Positions 1 through 9,148 are shown, counted from the first letter of the stretch. The stretch is DNA of 46,805 nt from Nitrosomonas communis (GCF_024102715.1 NZ_JAGFJM010000141.1:1-46805), one strand, 5' to 3'. Translations and numbers: made by a program. The notes: generated by a model not told the origin, from the letters alone.

Positions 1-232
1 GAGCATTTTCTTTCTTCAGGCGCTTTAACTCTTCATATAAATGATCGTCAGTACGTACTGCTTTGTCCTGATCCAGTGGTCGACTGTATTTGTTAATCCA
101 GGTATGCAGGGTATTTTCGTTTACGCCTGGATCTCTGGCCGTTTGTGCAACAGGTTTACTTGATTCGTTGGCCAGCTTAACTGCTGACGCTCTAAATTCG
201 GCTGTATAAGTTTTGGTTCTTTCTCGCTTCAT
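1..232 (-). CDS. IS3-family transposase OrfA, 5' part (runs off left edge)
   Basis: Reading the minus strand from an ATG at 232 gives MKRERTKTYTAEFRASAVKL and then a helix-turn-helix region ending in NENTLHTWINKYSRP, the usual start of IS3-family OrfA (HTH_Tnp_1) proteins, which bind the element's ends. A charged coiled-coil stretch (LYEELKRLKKENA) begins just before the edge, as expected ahead of the leucine zipper. About 77 codons are visible and none is broken. OrfB, the DDE catalytic part, would lie outside the window. One residue is unusual: RDPGVNENT where family members normally have RELGVNENT. The family call is from motif recall; the element could be intact or partial. Confidence 0.8.
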   Translation of the reverse strand, partial: MKRERTKTYTAEFRASAVKLANESSKPVAQTARDPGVNENTLHTWINKYSRPLDQDKAVRTDDHLYEELKRLKKENA

Positions 233-291
233 ATTAGGATCACACTCTTTTCGGATTATTTTAAATTGTGTGTCCGGTTTAGTGTAGCCAC
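1..291 (-). mobile_element. IS3-family insertion sequence, one end inside the window
   Basis: The OrfA reading frame is preceded by about 60 bp of leader and then a candidate terminal repeat. Read on the minus strand the element would begin TGTGGCTACACTAAACCGG, a TG start as IS3 ends usually have. The exact boundary (289-292) is inferred, because the opposite end and the target duplication lie outside the window. Confidence 0.55.
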
Positions 292-1140
292 ATCGTGATG
301 TGGTTCCAGGAAATGGCGTTAGTTTAAAATGCTTTTTCAATCGTGTAGCCTGGGATTCGCACACTAAGATGAAGAAGTCAGCGCCAAAGCATGACGTGGG
401 AGCGGTTTGGACGATTGTGGAGACGCTTTGCTCCACCAATTGGGACACTTCATGACTTACCCTTCGAACGCTTTGCCGCCAGAACCTGAGGTAGGAGCTC
501 AGTGCATTAGTAGTGCACGCTGGGTCTGTGCGAGGACGGAGCGCCTGTTGTTCGGGCAAGGATTGGCTCCATTATCGCCCGTCAAGGACATGATAGGCAG
601 TCAAGCGAGCAAAGGGATGCATGTGCTGGCCAGATTTTCCCGCCAGATCGCAAGCTGTGGCGTCTGGACAGATGGCCGTGCTGACTGTGCTGGAAGCCTA
701 TCCCTCCGGGGTTGCCAACGCTCTGCCACGATCACCAGACTACGTGGTTAATATGATGCTTTGGGCCATGAAGAAAGACAAAGAGGATGCGCTGACCTGC
801 GCTCTAATTGCTTATCTCTATGCGGTGCAGCGGCAGTTGCTTGCCGCACCGGCTAGCGATATACCGCTATCTGAAGGCTGGGTATGGATACCGAGGACGT
901 GTTTGAACAATCGCGATAGAATTTAGCAATCGTAAAGACGGCAGACGGGCAGTCATGAGCACTATTGGCCAATCTGAACGTGACTCAGAACCGTCTCATT
1001 GACTTGTGGCGCGATAAGGTGGAAATGCTGCTGCCGGATTTGTTGGAAAAGGGTAGAGAGCGGCTCGATGTTGCATTGGTAGTGGCGTGCTCTGATTCAC
1101 ATTGATTTCGTCTACGCGGGGCCATACCAGCGAAGGAGCC
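292..1140. other. Decayed accessory stretch, no intact gene recognised
   Basis: Several overlapping frames are open for only part of this stretch. One plus-strand frame begins convincingly at 369 (MKKSAPKHDVGAVWTIVETL), meets stop codons, and is open again in the same frame from 621 to 926. A third frame between about 545 and 680 also reads like protein (FPPDRKLWRLDRWP). The pattern suggests an old gene broken by frameshifts, but I do not recognise its family. Short coding-like stretches also occur at 960-1100. It lies between an IS element and the next intact gene, a typical place for decay. Confidence 0.35.
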
Positions 1141-1149
1141 GTGCATGGT

Positions 1150-1803
1150 CTAGGGGCAGCCCTTGCATCCATTAGTGTGCGTCATGTTGAAAATAGTCTG
1201 ATCGAGGTTAGCCCCAGTTAGATCTGCGTCGGTCAGATTGGCGCCGGTGAAATTTACCCCCTGCAAATTGGTGTCAATCAGAGAGGCTCCACGCAAATTG
1301 GCGGCACGCATGTTGGCGCGCTGGATGTTGGCATGATCGAGGATAGCGCCGTCGAGCCTGGCATTGGTGAGATCCGCACTGGTCAGCACGGCTCTCGTCA
1401 AATTAGCACCACTGAGATCAGCATTTTGCAAAATGGCGCTTTGCAGATTTGCGTCAACAAGCAGCGCATCATTAAAGCGCGCACCGCGGGCATTGGTTTT
1501 CACCAGCGAAGCCTGGCTCAAATTGGCTTCGCGCAGTTGGGTACTTGATAGATTCGCTTCATTCAGATTGGCTGCGGTCAGATTCGCTTTGGAAAGTACC
1601 GAGCGCGTGAACTGGGAATTTGCCAGATTCGCACTTTGCAGGTCGGCGCCATATAGATTCATATCCACGCAAAACGTGCCGCGCCGGATACTGCATCCCT
1701 CTATATTGCGCACTCCCTGGGCAAGTGCATCAGCGCCGATCAGCCAAAACAGCAAGAGTACACTTCGGAAAAGCATGGTCAGTGGGCGGAAGTCAAGGCG
1801 CAT
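1150..1803 (-). CDS. Exported pentapeptide-repeat protein
   Basis: The product is made almost entirely of A(D/N)Lxx pentapeptides (for example ANLTAANLNEANL, ADLSGANLTRAVL, ADLTDADLTGANL) and is expected to fold as a right-handed four-sided beta-helix. It begins with a signal-peptide-like segment, LFRSVLLLFWLIGADALAQG, so it is probably periplasmic. Cysteines sit in front of the helix (GCSIRRGTFC) and at the extreme C terminus (GCKGCP), which could form disulfides. The frame is open up to 1908, but the signal peptide fits starts at 1803 or 1776 (MLFRSV) better. No start has a strong ribosome binding site. Function unknown; members of the family range from gyrase mimics to structural proteins. 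Confidence 0.8.
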   Translation of the reverse strand: MRLDFRPLTMLFRSVLLLFWLIGADALAQGVRNIEGCSIRRGTFCVDMNLYGADLQSANLANSQFTRSVLSKANLTAANLNEANLSSTQLREANLSQASLVKTNARGARFNDALLVDANLQSAILQNADLSGANLTRAVLTSADLTNARLDGAILDHANIQRANMRAANLRGASLIDTNLQGVNFTGANLTDADLTGANLDQTIFNMTHTNGCKGCP

Positions 1804-1994
1804 GGCGTATGGAATGCGAGATATATCGGATAGATTGGTGAAGGTTCGAGTGTCGCATAATAGATTTTTCACAGTGACTGCTAGTGTAATGATTTGCTGT
1901 CTGGACATAAGTATTAGTATGACTCCATTGGAAACGCATATTTAGGGTAGGTTTATTCAGAAAAAGATTAATCTGTGACTCGCGCGCAAAGTAC

Positions 1995-2203
1995 TCAAGA
2001 CAACACACGACGCTTTTTGTGGTACAGCGTTGATGGCCGTTTTTCAGTCACCTCAAGTTCCGCCACGGCATCACGCAGCGTGTGGCTAGCGGAAGCCTTG
2101 ATATTGACTCCTGTCAGGTCGGTGCGGATACGTTTGAATAGCGCGTCACCCTTAGCCTGGTTGTTTGGGAGTACAGGAATATAAATATCCTTTTCCAGCT
2201 AGC
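1995..2203 (-). pseudogene. C-terminal coding relic, family unknown
   Basis: On the minus strand a frame of about 66 codons reads LEKDIYIPVLPNNQAKGDAL, continues with LFKRIRTDLTGVNIKASASH, and ends in KKRRVLS and a stop at 1995. Its composition is protein-like and its basic tail looks like a natural C terminus. No start codon or ribosome site precedes it and an in-frame stop lies directly upstream, so it is probably the end of a truncated gene. I do not recognise the family. Confidence 0.3.
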
Positions 2204-2211
2204 AGCAATGT

Positions 2212-2228
2212 ACCGGGGATTCCCCGGT
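2212..2228. repeat. Short perfect hairpin
   Basis: ACCGGGG and CCCCGGT are separated by ATT, forming a 7-bp GC-rich stem. It lies directly upstream of the minus-strand relic and could mark the point where that gene was cut, or be an end or terminator remnant of a mobile element. No T-run follows on either strand. Confidence 0.35.
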
Positions 2229-2418
2229 GTTGTCAAACATCCTCAATGAATCAACGAAATCAAACCCTCAAGTATTTCAAGTATGCCAAGGACAAATGCA
2301 TCGATGGGATCTCCGATCCACAGCATAATCTGTAATCTTTTAATGATTTTGTATAATGATGCCGTAAAAAAGTTTTCAGTAACTTGACTGGAATATCATG
2401 TACTACAGGAATTCACTA

Positions 2419-2598
2419 ATGAAAAACAGAAAGATATTGCGCGTGACTGCTTGCCTGATGATACTACCCTTGTTATCCGGTTGCTGGACATTGGTTGCGG
2501 CAGGGGCGGGCGCTTATGGGGGGTATAAAATGAAAGAGAATGGCTATACCCTACAAAATCCGATTACAAAAGAAAAAAGTAAAAAATCAAGTCAGTAA
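2419..2598 (+). CDS. Small outer-membrane-type lipoprotein
   Basis: The 59-residue product has a lipoprotein signal peptide, MKNRKILRVTACLMILPLLS, ending in the lipobox LLSGC. The mature part, beginning CWTLVAAGAGAYGGYK, is rich in glycine and alanine, then becomes lysine-rich and hydrophilic. The start at 2419 is preferred over the upstream ATG at 2398 because AGGA lies 8 nt before it. The mature residue after Cys is Trp, not Asp, so sorting to the outer membrane is plausible. Function unknown; the glycine-rich stretch resembles small osmotic or stress lipoproteins in general. The transporter gene starts 51 bp downstream on the same strand. Confidence 0.75.
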   Translation: MKNRKILRVTACLMILPLLSGCWTLVAAGAGAYGGYKMKENGYTLQNPITKEKSKKSSQ

Positions 2599-2649
2599 GA
2601 TTGTCAGCATAATTGCTGGCGAAAAGATATTCATTATATTGACGCAATC

Positions 2650-3747
2650 ATGAAACGGTGCAGCGTCATCCTCAACGGTATCAAGGGATTTCATCCGGCC
2701 TATTTTGCCATGGTAATGGCTACCGGTATCATGTCGATTGCATTTGAAGCCATGGCTTTCCCTGGCATAGCAAAGGCGCTTTTCATACTGAATCTAATTT
2801 TTTACCTGACTTTGTGCACCATTCTGGCTGTGCGCATAATATTTTTCCAGCCAGATTTAATGGCGGACTTGCGAACCCTGCAGCGTGCCGTGCTTTTTCT
2901 GACATTCGTGGTTGGTACCAATACCATTGGTATGCAGTTTGTCATCTTCCAGCAGTCGACGGTAGAGGCCATTTTGTTATGGCTGGTTGCTCTGGCTGGC
3001 TGGCTCGGATGCCTCTATTTCATCGCGCTCGATTTTATCGCCATGCGGGGGAAGCCTCTGCACGAAATCGTGAACGGCGCGACCTTGCTGATTGTGGTCA
3101 GCACTGTCTCAATATCCCTGCTGGCAGTCCGACTTCTGGCTGACGCGGAAATTTATACCGGTTATGCTTATTTGATTGCAGGGAGTTTCTGGGCTCTGGG
3201 TTGCGTTCTATATCTGTTGATTGTAACGATATTGATCTATCGCCTGTTTTTCAGGCAATTTGAACTTGGAGAGTGGGAGGCGCCTTACTGGATCTGCATG
3301 GGCGCAGCGGCAATCATTGTTCTCGCTGGCACCGAGCTCGTCATGCATATGTTCGTCCTACCGGGATGGGAAGGCATCGCGGGAATTATTTTATGCATGA
3401 CTGTTGTTGCATGGAGCATGGGAACATTGTGGACGCCCTATCTATTGATCATGGATATCCGAAAATTCACCCGCGTTGGGATTGCAGCCTCGGCGCCCCT
3501 TTGGATAAAAACTTTTCCGTGGTTGAGGCTGGCATTTGGCAGGCAATATCATGCCTATGATCCGCCTGCATGGAGCAGAGTTTTTCCCATGGGAATGTAC
3601 ACAGCCTGCACCCTTTCCCTGGCGAAAGTGACGAATTTCGGATTGTTTGCGATGATTCCCCAATACTGGGGCTGGTTTGCACTGCTGGTGTGGTCGGTAA
3701 CATTGATTGGCATGCTACGCGCTGTCATTTTTATAATTCCGGATTGA
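2650..3747 (+). CDS. TDT-family (TehA/SLAC1-like) membrane transporter
   Basis: A 365-residue protein with about ten hydrophobic segments spread evenly, the topology of the tellurite-resistance/dicarboxylate transporter (TDT) family that includes TehA, yeast Mae1 and plant SLAC1 anion channels. The N terminus carries the family pattern GFHPAYFAMVMATGIMSIAF (first membrane helix) and a conserved GTNTIGMQF follows around residue 95. Length is normal for the family. The substrate cannot be read from sequence; options include C4-dicarboxylates, sulfite or other small anions. It follows the small lipoprotein closely and ends before a small hairpin. Confidence 0.85.
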   Translation: MKRCSVILNGIKGFHPAYFAMVMATGIMSIAFEAMAFPGIAKALFILNLIFYLTLCTILAVRIIFFQPDLMADLRTLQRAVLFLTFVVGTNTIGMQFVIFQQSTVEAILLWLVALAGWLGCLYFIALDFIAMRGKPLHEIVNGATLLIVVSTVSISLLAVRLLADAEIYTGYAYLIAGSFWALGCVLYLLIVTILIYRLFFRQFELGEWEAPYWICMGAAAIIVLAGTELVMHMFVLPGWEGIAGIILCMTVVAWSMGTLWTPYLLIMDIRKFTRVGIAASAPLWIKTFPWLRLAFGRQYHAYDPPAWSRVFPMGMYTACTLSLAKVTNFGLFAMIPQYWGWFALLVWSVTLIGMLRAVIFIIPD

Positions 3748-3755
3748 AGAATATA

Positions 3756-3773
3756 GGTGCATAAGGATGCACC
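3756..3773. terminator. Hairpin after the transporter gene
   Basis: GGTGCAT and ATGCACC form a perfect 7-bp stem around AAGG, 9 bp after the transporter stop codon. There is no clear T-run, so it may be a weak terminator or an mRNA-stabilising hairpin. Confidence 0.4.
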
Positions 3774-3831
3774 GTGCCCTCTGTATAATGACAAATAATT
3801 TAGAAAATATATAGCGCCCCGTCAGCTTTTT

Positions 3832-4253
3832 ATGCGTCAGTCCTTGAAACCGATTAAAGGTATCCTGATTTACACAGCTGTGATGGTCACAGCTTCATTG
3901 GCGTACTTTCTGTATGCCTATTCGGTTTATCCGGCTATTGAAGAAAAGGAAACCTTTCTGAGTGAAATCGGCGAGGGTTTTGGTAACATCGGCTTGGCTG
4001 CCCTGGCCTTTATTTACTTTCGTCCCTTCTTGAAATTGGTGCTGGGCAAGGGAAAACTGGTACAACGATTACTGCCTGATTATACGCCCCCGCTTGATTC
4101 TCCCTTGCTAAATCAGTTGCTTGGATTTCTAAACTGCACGCATGTCTATGTCGGTATAGTTCTGCTGAACTAAAGAAATTTTCCTATGTGGTGCATGCAC
4201 AATTTGTCACGGGTATTGCGATCGGAATTTTTGCTTTTTTGGGCACATCTTGA
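3832..4253 (+). pseudogene. Ferric-reductase-like membrane protein, internally deleted
   Basis: The first 113 codons encode two membrane segments (GILIYTAVMVTASLAYFLYA and a second at GNIGLAALAFIYF) and run into LLGFLNCTHVYVGIVLLN, the beginning of a haem-binding helix as in ferric-reductase-like or cytochrome b561-like proteins. The frame then stops at 4171. In another frame, directly afterwards, 27 codons read LKKFSYVVHAQFVTGIAIGI and end at 4253, which looks like the true C terminus. The middle, probably some 40 residues with one or two helices, is missing and the halves are out of frame. The gene is therefore probably dead. Family assignment is from recall of similar proteins. Confidence 0.6.
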
Positions 4254-4484
4254 TTGATGATTAAATTTGGCAATGGCTACCGAAAAGGCTACGATGGCAT
4301 TCGAGATCATTAACGATTACACAATAATGGTCAGGCTTCTTTGAAGAATCTTCGCTCAACAGCCAATTAAGCGGCATAACCACTTCCATCTGATTACTTG
4401 GCCAGTTGCTGTATTTGCTTCGAGGAAGCACGAAACACCAGCGATTCGGGCTGGGCTGTTACCTTTCATAAGCTGGGTCGTCCC
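4254..4484. other. Spacer without recognisable gene
   Basis: This lies between the ferric-reductase-like pseudogene and the convergent hydrolase gene. I see no ribosome binding site, RNA gene or clear terminator. Short open frames overlap the end of the hydrolase gene but look like chance. Confidence 0.4.
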
Positions 4485-5870
4485 TTATTGCCCATTCGGC
4501 ACCGACTCCAGCCAAGTACATTGCTTGACTACCTCAGGATCTACGCCATCATGGCCAATTCCTCTGGCGATCAGGCCAATGACCCTCGGATCATTGTCAT
4601 ACTCGGTATGAGCGGACAGGGGATTGGCAAATTTTCCTACAAAGATATCCGCTATATCAGATACGTTAAGGATGGCATTGGTCAGAATTGGACAAAGACG
4701 TGAATCAACGTACTCGTCAATAAAGCTGGGAGGGAGCGCATAGCTGAATAAGTCATTGGGATCGCTGAAGGCAATGAGGTGGGTTTTGCGGAAGATCTTT
4801 TCTGTTTCATGGACTGCCGTCAGGTCACAGATATCAGCGATCCGGCCGGTAACTTCCGGCTTGGGCTGTCCCAATTGCAACAGAGGCAACTGGTTGGAAA
4901 GCATAAAGATGGTGAATTCCTTTTGCTGGAGGCGATGTTTTTGTTCCATGATATTGTTCCATGTTTTTGCTGAGAGCGGTGGCACCATGGCATTTCGTGG
5001 CGTTTGCAAAGGATCCGCAGTAGTCGTTGCCTTGGTGAGATCGCTCATAGCGCCTGCTATCCATTGCAGCGCATCAACGGTAATCCGGCTGCCAAGACTG
5101 TGAGAGATAAAAACGAACTCATCATCAAGCCGACTGAGACTTGTGGGAGCGCTTGCGTCGCAGAATTGCGCAGTCCTGGTCTTAAGCGACGCCCAGCTTT
5201 CGCTCATGAGCCAGCAGAGGGATTGGCCGACAGAAATCTGGATCAGCCGTCGTGAAGTGCCATTGAACATCATCACATCCGGAATAGTGTCATTGACAAA
5301 TACCTTCAAGGTATTATTGATGGGTGCGCGCCGGAAGGAATACTCACCTGAGTTATCAAAGTTAATGGTTTGTTTTTCTTTTGCGATGATGGGATCCCAG
5401 GTCAGTTCGGCAAAAGTAACCTCTCTGTTTTCATCAGCATTCATATAATGTGTCAGACGGAGCAATCCCAATTCCTGATTTGGGTACTGGGGGTGGGTAA
5501 TAGCAATCTCCTTGACTGTCTCCTGGACACGGTTGAGAGAAAGTGTCTGCGCCAGGTTTTCTGCCAGGCGGGTGGAGTAACCCGGTTGATGAGAGCCGAT
5601 ACCATGGACTACCAGCACCTTGAGCACAGGATGATCACTTTCGTTGGCACGAGCTACTTGTTCCTGCCTCTTTAACTTCGCTTCCAATCCCTCGAAAGGA
5701 CGGCCACGGACGTAGCACTTGCGGGTATTCTCTTTCTTGCCTTGTCCACTTATGACTGCCTCGGTGACTCCTTTAGCAAAGCTGACGCAACCTGAAGAAA
5801 GTATTACCAGTAACAGCAGAAAAATCATCGAGATGTCTCTTGGCATCCGGGAAAATCGGCTTGCTATCAT
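4485..5870 (-). CDS. Lipoprotein alpha/beta-hydrolase-like protein
   Basis: The N terminus is a lipoprotein signal peptide (ISMIFLLLLVILSS then GC), placing the protein at a membrane facing the periplasm. Around residue 88, VLVVHGIGSHQPGYS is the oxyanion-type HG motif of alpha/beta hydrolases, and near residue 257 FISHSLGSR is the nucleophile elbow. The usual G-x-S-x-G appears as S-H-S-L-G, a variant seen in some lipase-like proteins. Late His or Asp residues could complete a triad but cannot be fixed by eye. The ATG at 5870 is chosen because GGAG lies 6 nt before it; an upstream TTG at 5882 would swallow that site. Substrate unknown, possibly lipid or ester. It converges on the neighbouring pseudogene. 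Confidence 0.75.
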   Translation of the reverse strand: MIASRFSRMPRDISMIFLLLLVILSSGCVSFAKGVTEAVISGQGKKENTRKCYVRGRPFEGLEAKLKRQEQVARANESDHPVLKVLVVHGIGSHQPGYSTRLAENLAQTLSLNRVQETVKEIAITHPQYPNQELGLLRLTHYMNADENREVTFAELTWDPIIAKEKQTINFDNSGEYSFRRAPINNTLKVFVNDTIPDVMMFNGTSRRLIQISVGQSLCWLMSESWASLKTRTAQFCDASAPTSLSRLDDEFVFISHSLGSRITVDALQWIAGAMSDLTKATTTADPLQTPRNAMVPPLSAKTWNNIMEQKHRLQQKEFTIFMLSNQLPLLQLGQPKPEVTGRIADICDLTAVHETEKIFRKTHLIAFSDPNDLFSYALPPSFIDEYVDSRLCPILTNAILNVSDIADIFVGKFANPLSAHTEYDNDPRVIGLIARGIGHDGVDPEVVKQCTWLESVPNGQ

Positions 5871-5942
5871 GCTTTTCTCCAAGAATAAATGAGCGGAATG
5901 ACATCGAGAGTAAAACTCTGACTGTTGTCGGCTTGCTTCCTT

Positions 5943-6015
5943 ATTCCAATTCTAAATCAAAACTTACTTTGTCGGCTTCTCCTTGGCCGCATTGTTCATA
6001 CTGTCTGCAGCTTGC
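5943..6015. repeat. MITE-like dispersed repeat, copy 1 (one end only)
   Basis: Begins ATTCCAATTCTAAATCAAAA and continues through GTCGGCTTCTCCTTGG and CATACTGTCTGCAGC. It matches the complete element at 41275-41377 over the left arm and most of the core, but the right arm is missing. A second scrap of the core, TGTTGTCGGCTTGCTTCC, lies just before it near 5920. Confidence 0.6.
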
Positions 6016-6154
6016 TCAACCAGTGGCAATAACTCAGCAGGCCAGCGCCGCAAGTACTGCATGCGGTGCTTTCAGCCAGCTTTACCAGATATGTTCTTTT
6101 AGGATTGCCATGGCATAATCATCGAGGGGCGGGATGCTCAGGATGATCAGCTGA

Positions 6155-8341
6155 TCACTTCAGCACAATAAACCGCAATCTCAAAGCATTCGCAATGACA
6201 CTGAGCGACGAGAGCGACATGGCAGTTGCTGCGATAACCGGTGAGAGCAGTATGCCGAAAAAGGGGTAGAGCATACCTGCCGCCACAGGTACCCCAGCAG
6301 CGTTGTAAACAAACGCGAAAAACAAGTTTTGCCGGATATTGCGCATGGTGGCCATGGATAGCTTGCGGGCGCGCACGATACCGGTCAGATCGCCTTTGAG
6401 CAGTGTGATGCCCGCACTTTCCATGGCAACATCGGTACCGGTTCCCATGGCAATGCCCACGTCAGCCGCTGCCAGCGCAGGCGCATCATTAGTGCCGTCG
6501 CCTGCCATAGCGACAATGTGTCCTGCTTCACGCAGTTTTTTGACAATTTTGCCTTTGTCTTCAGGCAGCACCTCCGATTCAACTGCTGTGATTGCTAGCT
6601 TTTTGGCCACAGCCTCGGCGGTACGGCGGTTATCGCCAGTCAGCATCAAGATATGGATGCCCTGTTGCTGCAGTACCTGAATCGCCGCCGCTGTGGTCGC
6701 CTTGACGGGATCGACTATCGCCAGAAGCCCGGCAGGTTTGCTGTCCACTGCGATAAAGATGACAGTTGCTCCCTCCGCGCGCAAGGCATCGGCCTCTATC
6801 GTGAGTGACGACATATTGATGGCGTATTGTTCCATCAACATGATATTGCCAAGAACAACCTGCTGACTTCTTATTTTTCCGATCACACCTTTGCCGCTCA
6901 GCGAGTCAAATTCATCCGCTGAAGATAGCGTGAGCGCTTTTTCTTTTGCTGCTGTGATAATGGCATGCGCCAGCGGGTGCTCGCTGCCCTGTTCCAGCGA
7001 CGCGGCCAGCGCCAGCAGCACATCTTCGGCAAACCCTTCTGCCGCGACTATCCTGGTCACTGCCGGTTTGCCTTCGGTAAGCGTGCCAGTTTTATCAATG
7101 ACCAGCGTATCGACTTTTTCCATCCGCTCTAGCGCTTCGGCATTTTTAATAAGCACGCCTGCCTGGGCGCCCTTGCCGACGCCGACCATAATCGACATGG
7201 GCGTGGCCAATCCCAGCGCGCAGGGGCAGGCGATAATCAGCACACTGACTGCGGCAATGAGTGCATAACTAAAGGTAGGTGCAGGCCCGTATACCGCCCA
7301 GGCGATGAAGGCCAGCAAAGCAATGAGTATCACCGCAGGTACAAACCAGGAAGAAACAACATCGGCCAGCCGTTGGATCGGAGCGCGGCTGCGCTGTGCT
7401 TCGGCCACCATCTGAACAATTTGCGCGAGCATCGTATCCTTGCCTACGTGCTCGGCACGCATGACAAAACTGCCGGTCTGATTCATCGTACCGCCGATCA
7501 CCTTGCTGTTCAGTTCTTTTTTTACTGGCATCGATTCGCCTGTTACCATCGATTCATCCACTGCACTGCGTCCCTCAACGACAATGCCGTCCAAAGGGAC
7601 TTTTTCACCAGGCCGGACACGCAGCAGATCATCCACATGGATATGTTCCAGCGGTACATCTTCTTCTTCATTTGCGTTAATCCGCCGGGCTGTTTTGGGC
7701 GCCAGATCAAGCAGCGCACGGATTGCGCCACCTGTCTGCTCGCGTGCTTTGAGTTCTAGCACCTGCCCCAGCAGGACTAGCACCGTAATCACTGCAGCGG
7801 CTTCGAAATAGACAGCCACAGTTCCGTCCGCCTGCCGGAATGCATCGGGGAAAATACCGGGCGCTAATGCCGCCACCATACTGTAGAGCCAGGCCACCCC
7901 TGTGCCCATGGCAATGAGGGTAAACATATTCAGTTTGCGTGTTTGCAATGAAGTCCAGCCGCGCGCGAAGAAGGGTTTTCCGGCCCAAAGTACCACGGGT
8001 GTCGCCAGCGCCAGTTGTATCCAGTGAGATAGAGCACCGCTGAAGTAATGATGCCGATCGATAAAATGTGTACTCATTTCCAAGATGAAAACGGGCAGAG
8101 TTAAGATCAGACCAATCCAGAGCCTTTTACGCATATCGGTCAGTTCCGGGTTTTCACCTTCTTCTCCTGTCATCGTGGCTGGTTCCAGTGCCATACCGCA
8201 GATGGGACAGTTTCCCGGACCTTTTTGCCGGATTTCCGGATGCATCGGACAGGTGTAGATCACTTCGCTACTAGCAAGCGGGATGGCTTGCATCGTCTTT
8301 TCAACTGACTTGTGCTCATGGTGGCCATTCTGTGAATTCAT
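6155..8341 (-). CDS. copA: Cu(+)-exporting P1B-type ATPase
   Basis: A 728-residue heavy-metal ATPase that should pump Cu(I) out of the cytoplasm using ATP. The N terminus has a His-rich start and then YTCPMHPE...[12 protein letters not shown] (residues about 30-55), the Cys-rich heavy-metal-binding domain, not a classical CxxC ferredoxin-like domain. The membrane CPC motif (ACPCALG, about residue 375), phosphorylation site DKTGTLTEG (about 415), TGDN and [10 protein letters not shown] (about 617) are all intact. Eight hydrophobic segments fit the class. The start is fixed by a strong AAGGAGG ribosome site just upstream. No copper-responsive operator or chaperone gene is obvious nearby. For an ammonia oxidiser with copper enzymes, a copper exporter makes sense (inference). 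Confidence 0.93.
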   Translation of the reverse strand: MNSQNGHHEHKSVEKTMQAIPLASSEVIYTCPMHPEIRQKGPGNCPICGMALEPATMTGEEGENPELTDMRKRLWIGLILTLPVFILEMSTHFIDRHHYFSGALSHWIQLALATPVVLWAGKPFFARGWTSLQTRKLNMFTLIAMGTGVAWLYSMVAALAPGIFPDAFRQADGTVAVYFEAAAVITVLVLLGQVLELKAREQTGGAIRALLDLAPKTARRINANEEEDVPLEHIHVDDLLRVRPGEKVPLDGIVVEGRSAVDESMVTGESMPVKKELNSKVIGGTMNQTGSFVMRAEHVGKDTMLAQIVQMVAEAQRSRAPIQRLADVVSSWFVPAVILIALLAFIAWAVYGPAPTFSYALIAAVSVLIIACPCALGLATPMSIMVGVGKGAQAGVLIKNAEALERMEKVDTLVIDKTGTLTEGKPAVTRIVAAEGFAEDVLLALAASLEQGSEHPLAHAIITAAKEKALTLSSADEFDSLSGKGVIGKIRSQQVVLGNIMLMEQYAINMSSLTIEADALRAEGATVIFIAVDSKPAGLLAIVDPVKATTAAAIQVLQQQGIHILMLTGDNRRTAEAVAKKLAITAVESEVLPEDKGKIVKKLREAGHIVAMAGDGTNDAPALAAADVGIAMGTGTDVAMESAGITLLKGDLTGIVRARKLSMATMRNIRQNLFFAFVYNAAGVPVAAGMLYPFFGILLSPVIAATAMSLSSLSVIANALRLRFIVLK

Positions 8342-8429
8342 ATAACCTCCTTGTGATGAGTCTTCACTTAAATCTTTAATCTCTGTTTGATATCACGCTC
8401 AAAAAACTGGTTCAACCTCAGTTGCTGAA

Positions 8430-8670
8430 TTAGTCAGCAAGATTAGTTTTGACCATCGCTGTGATCAACATTGCCCACGCCATCGAGCTGATGGTTTTAG
8501 AAGCAGTTTGGAAACTCTCCTGCTCTAGTAATCGCCTCAACATAATAGGGATCATGGCGATATAAATTCAAGTTTCGTCTGGACAAGTGAGACGTTCGTA
8601 GCTTTTGCTAAGTTGGCGCGAATGATTAAACCAGCCGAAGGTATGCTCGATTACCTGGCAACAGGGTAGC
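8430..8670 (-). pseudogene. IS5-family transposase C-terminal relic
   Basis: On the minus strand one frame reads QVIEHTFGWFNHSRQLSKSY, then ERLTCPDET, a TGA stop, and continues in the same frame as IYIAMIPIMLRRLLEQ to a stop at 8430. This is the conserved end of IS5-family (IS427/IS1031-type) transposases, including the catalytic E of the DDE set in VIEHTFGW. The upstream part is missing and the internal stop kills the frame, so this is a dead fragment within the gap between copA and the next gene. No clean terminal repeats were seen. Confidence 0.7.
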
Positions 8671-8827
8671 ACGGAATTTACTGTTGCTTATCCTGTTTAC
8701 CAATTGCTATAGTAAAGTAGATAGTAAGTTGAATTTATCATTGATAAATTTCAATCATGGCATCGCTGGAAACAGTCGTTCCGACGAATAGGAAATATTA
8801 GTAAACCTTTTTTGCAGGAGAAGACTC

Positions 8828-9148
8828 ATGACTATTGATGAAAATCTGATACAAGCAGTCTGGGAAAAAGGAAGAGGGATGCTGGAGAGAGATACCTCCG
8901 AATGGCGTATGGACCAATGCGGTGCTTGGATAAACAGGCGGCAATATAATAATGCAAAGTCAGAATATGGCTGGAAGATGGTAAATGTTAAACCGGGTAG
9001 CCCAGATTCTGCGGAAAGCCTGCAGCCATTTCACTGGAATAATGATTTCGATATTGCGAATGATAAGCCGCACTGCCGGGTCACAGCAGACCGAACTGGG
9101 TTGTCGCCTACCCAGAGTATCGATACACCGCACAACACGGATGTTTGA
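8828..9148 (+). CDS. HNH-like small protein, probably without nuclease residues
   Basis: A 106-residue protein with a good AGGAGA ribosome site 7 bp upstream. Its beginning, VWEKGRGMLERDTSEWRMDQ followed by CGAWINRRQY and SEYGWKM, resembles a group of small HNH-endonuclease-like proteins in which a GW(E/D)-DHI-P core and a later LRPLQWENN follow. Here the DHI-P position reads VNVKPG, so the key His is absent, and the later part reads LQPFHWNND. It may be a degenerate or repurposed member that binds DNA without cutting, or an unrelated small stress protein. The family resemblance is from recall only. It stands alone between an IS relic and the two-Cys repeat gene. Confidence 0.55.
   Translation: MTIDENLIQAVWEKGRGMLERDTSEWRMDQCGAWINRRQYNNAKSEYGWKMVNVKPGSPDSAESLQPFHWNNDFDIANDKPHCRVTADRTGLSPTQSIDTPHNTDV

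Noticed and set aside
1364-1945. Long plus-strand open frames opposite the pentapeptide-repeat gene
   Set aside because: They mirror the period of the pentapeptide repeats on the other strand and have no ribosome site; shadows.
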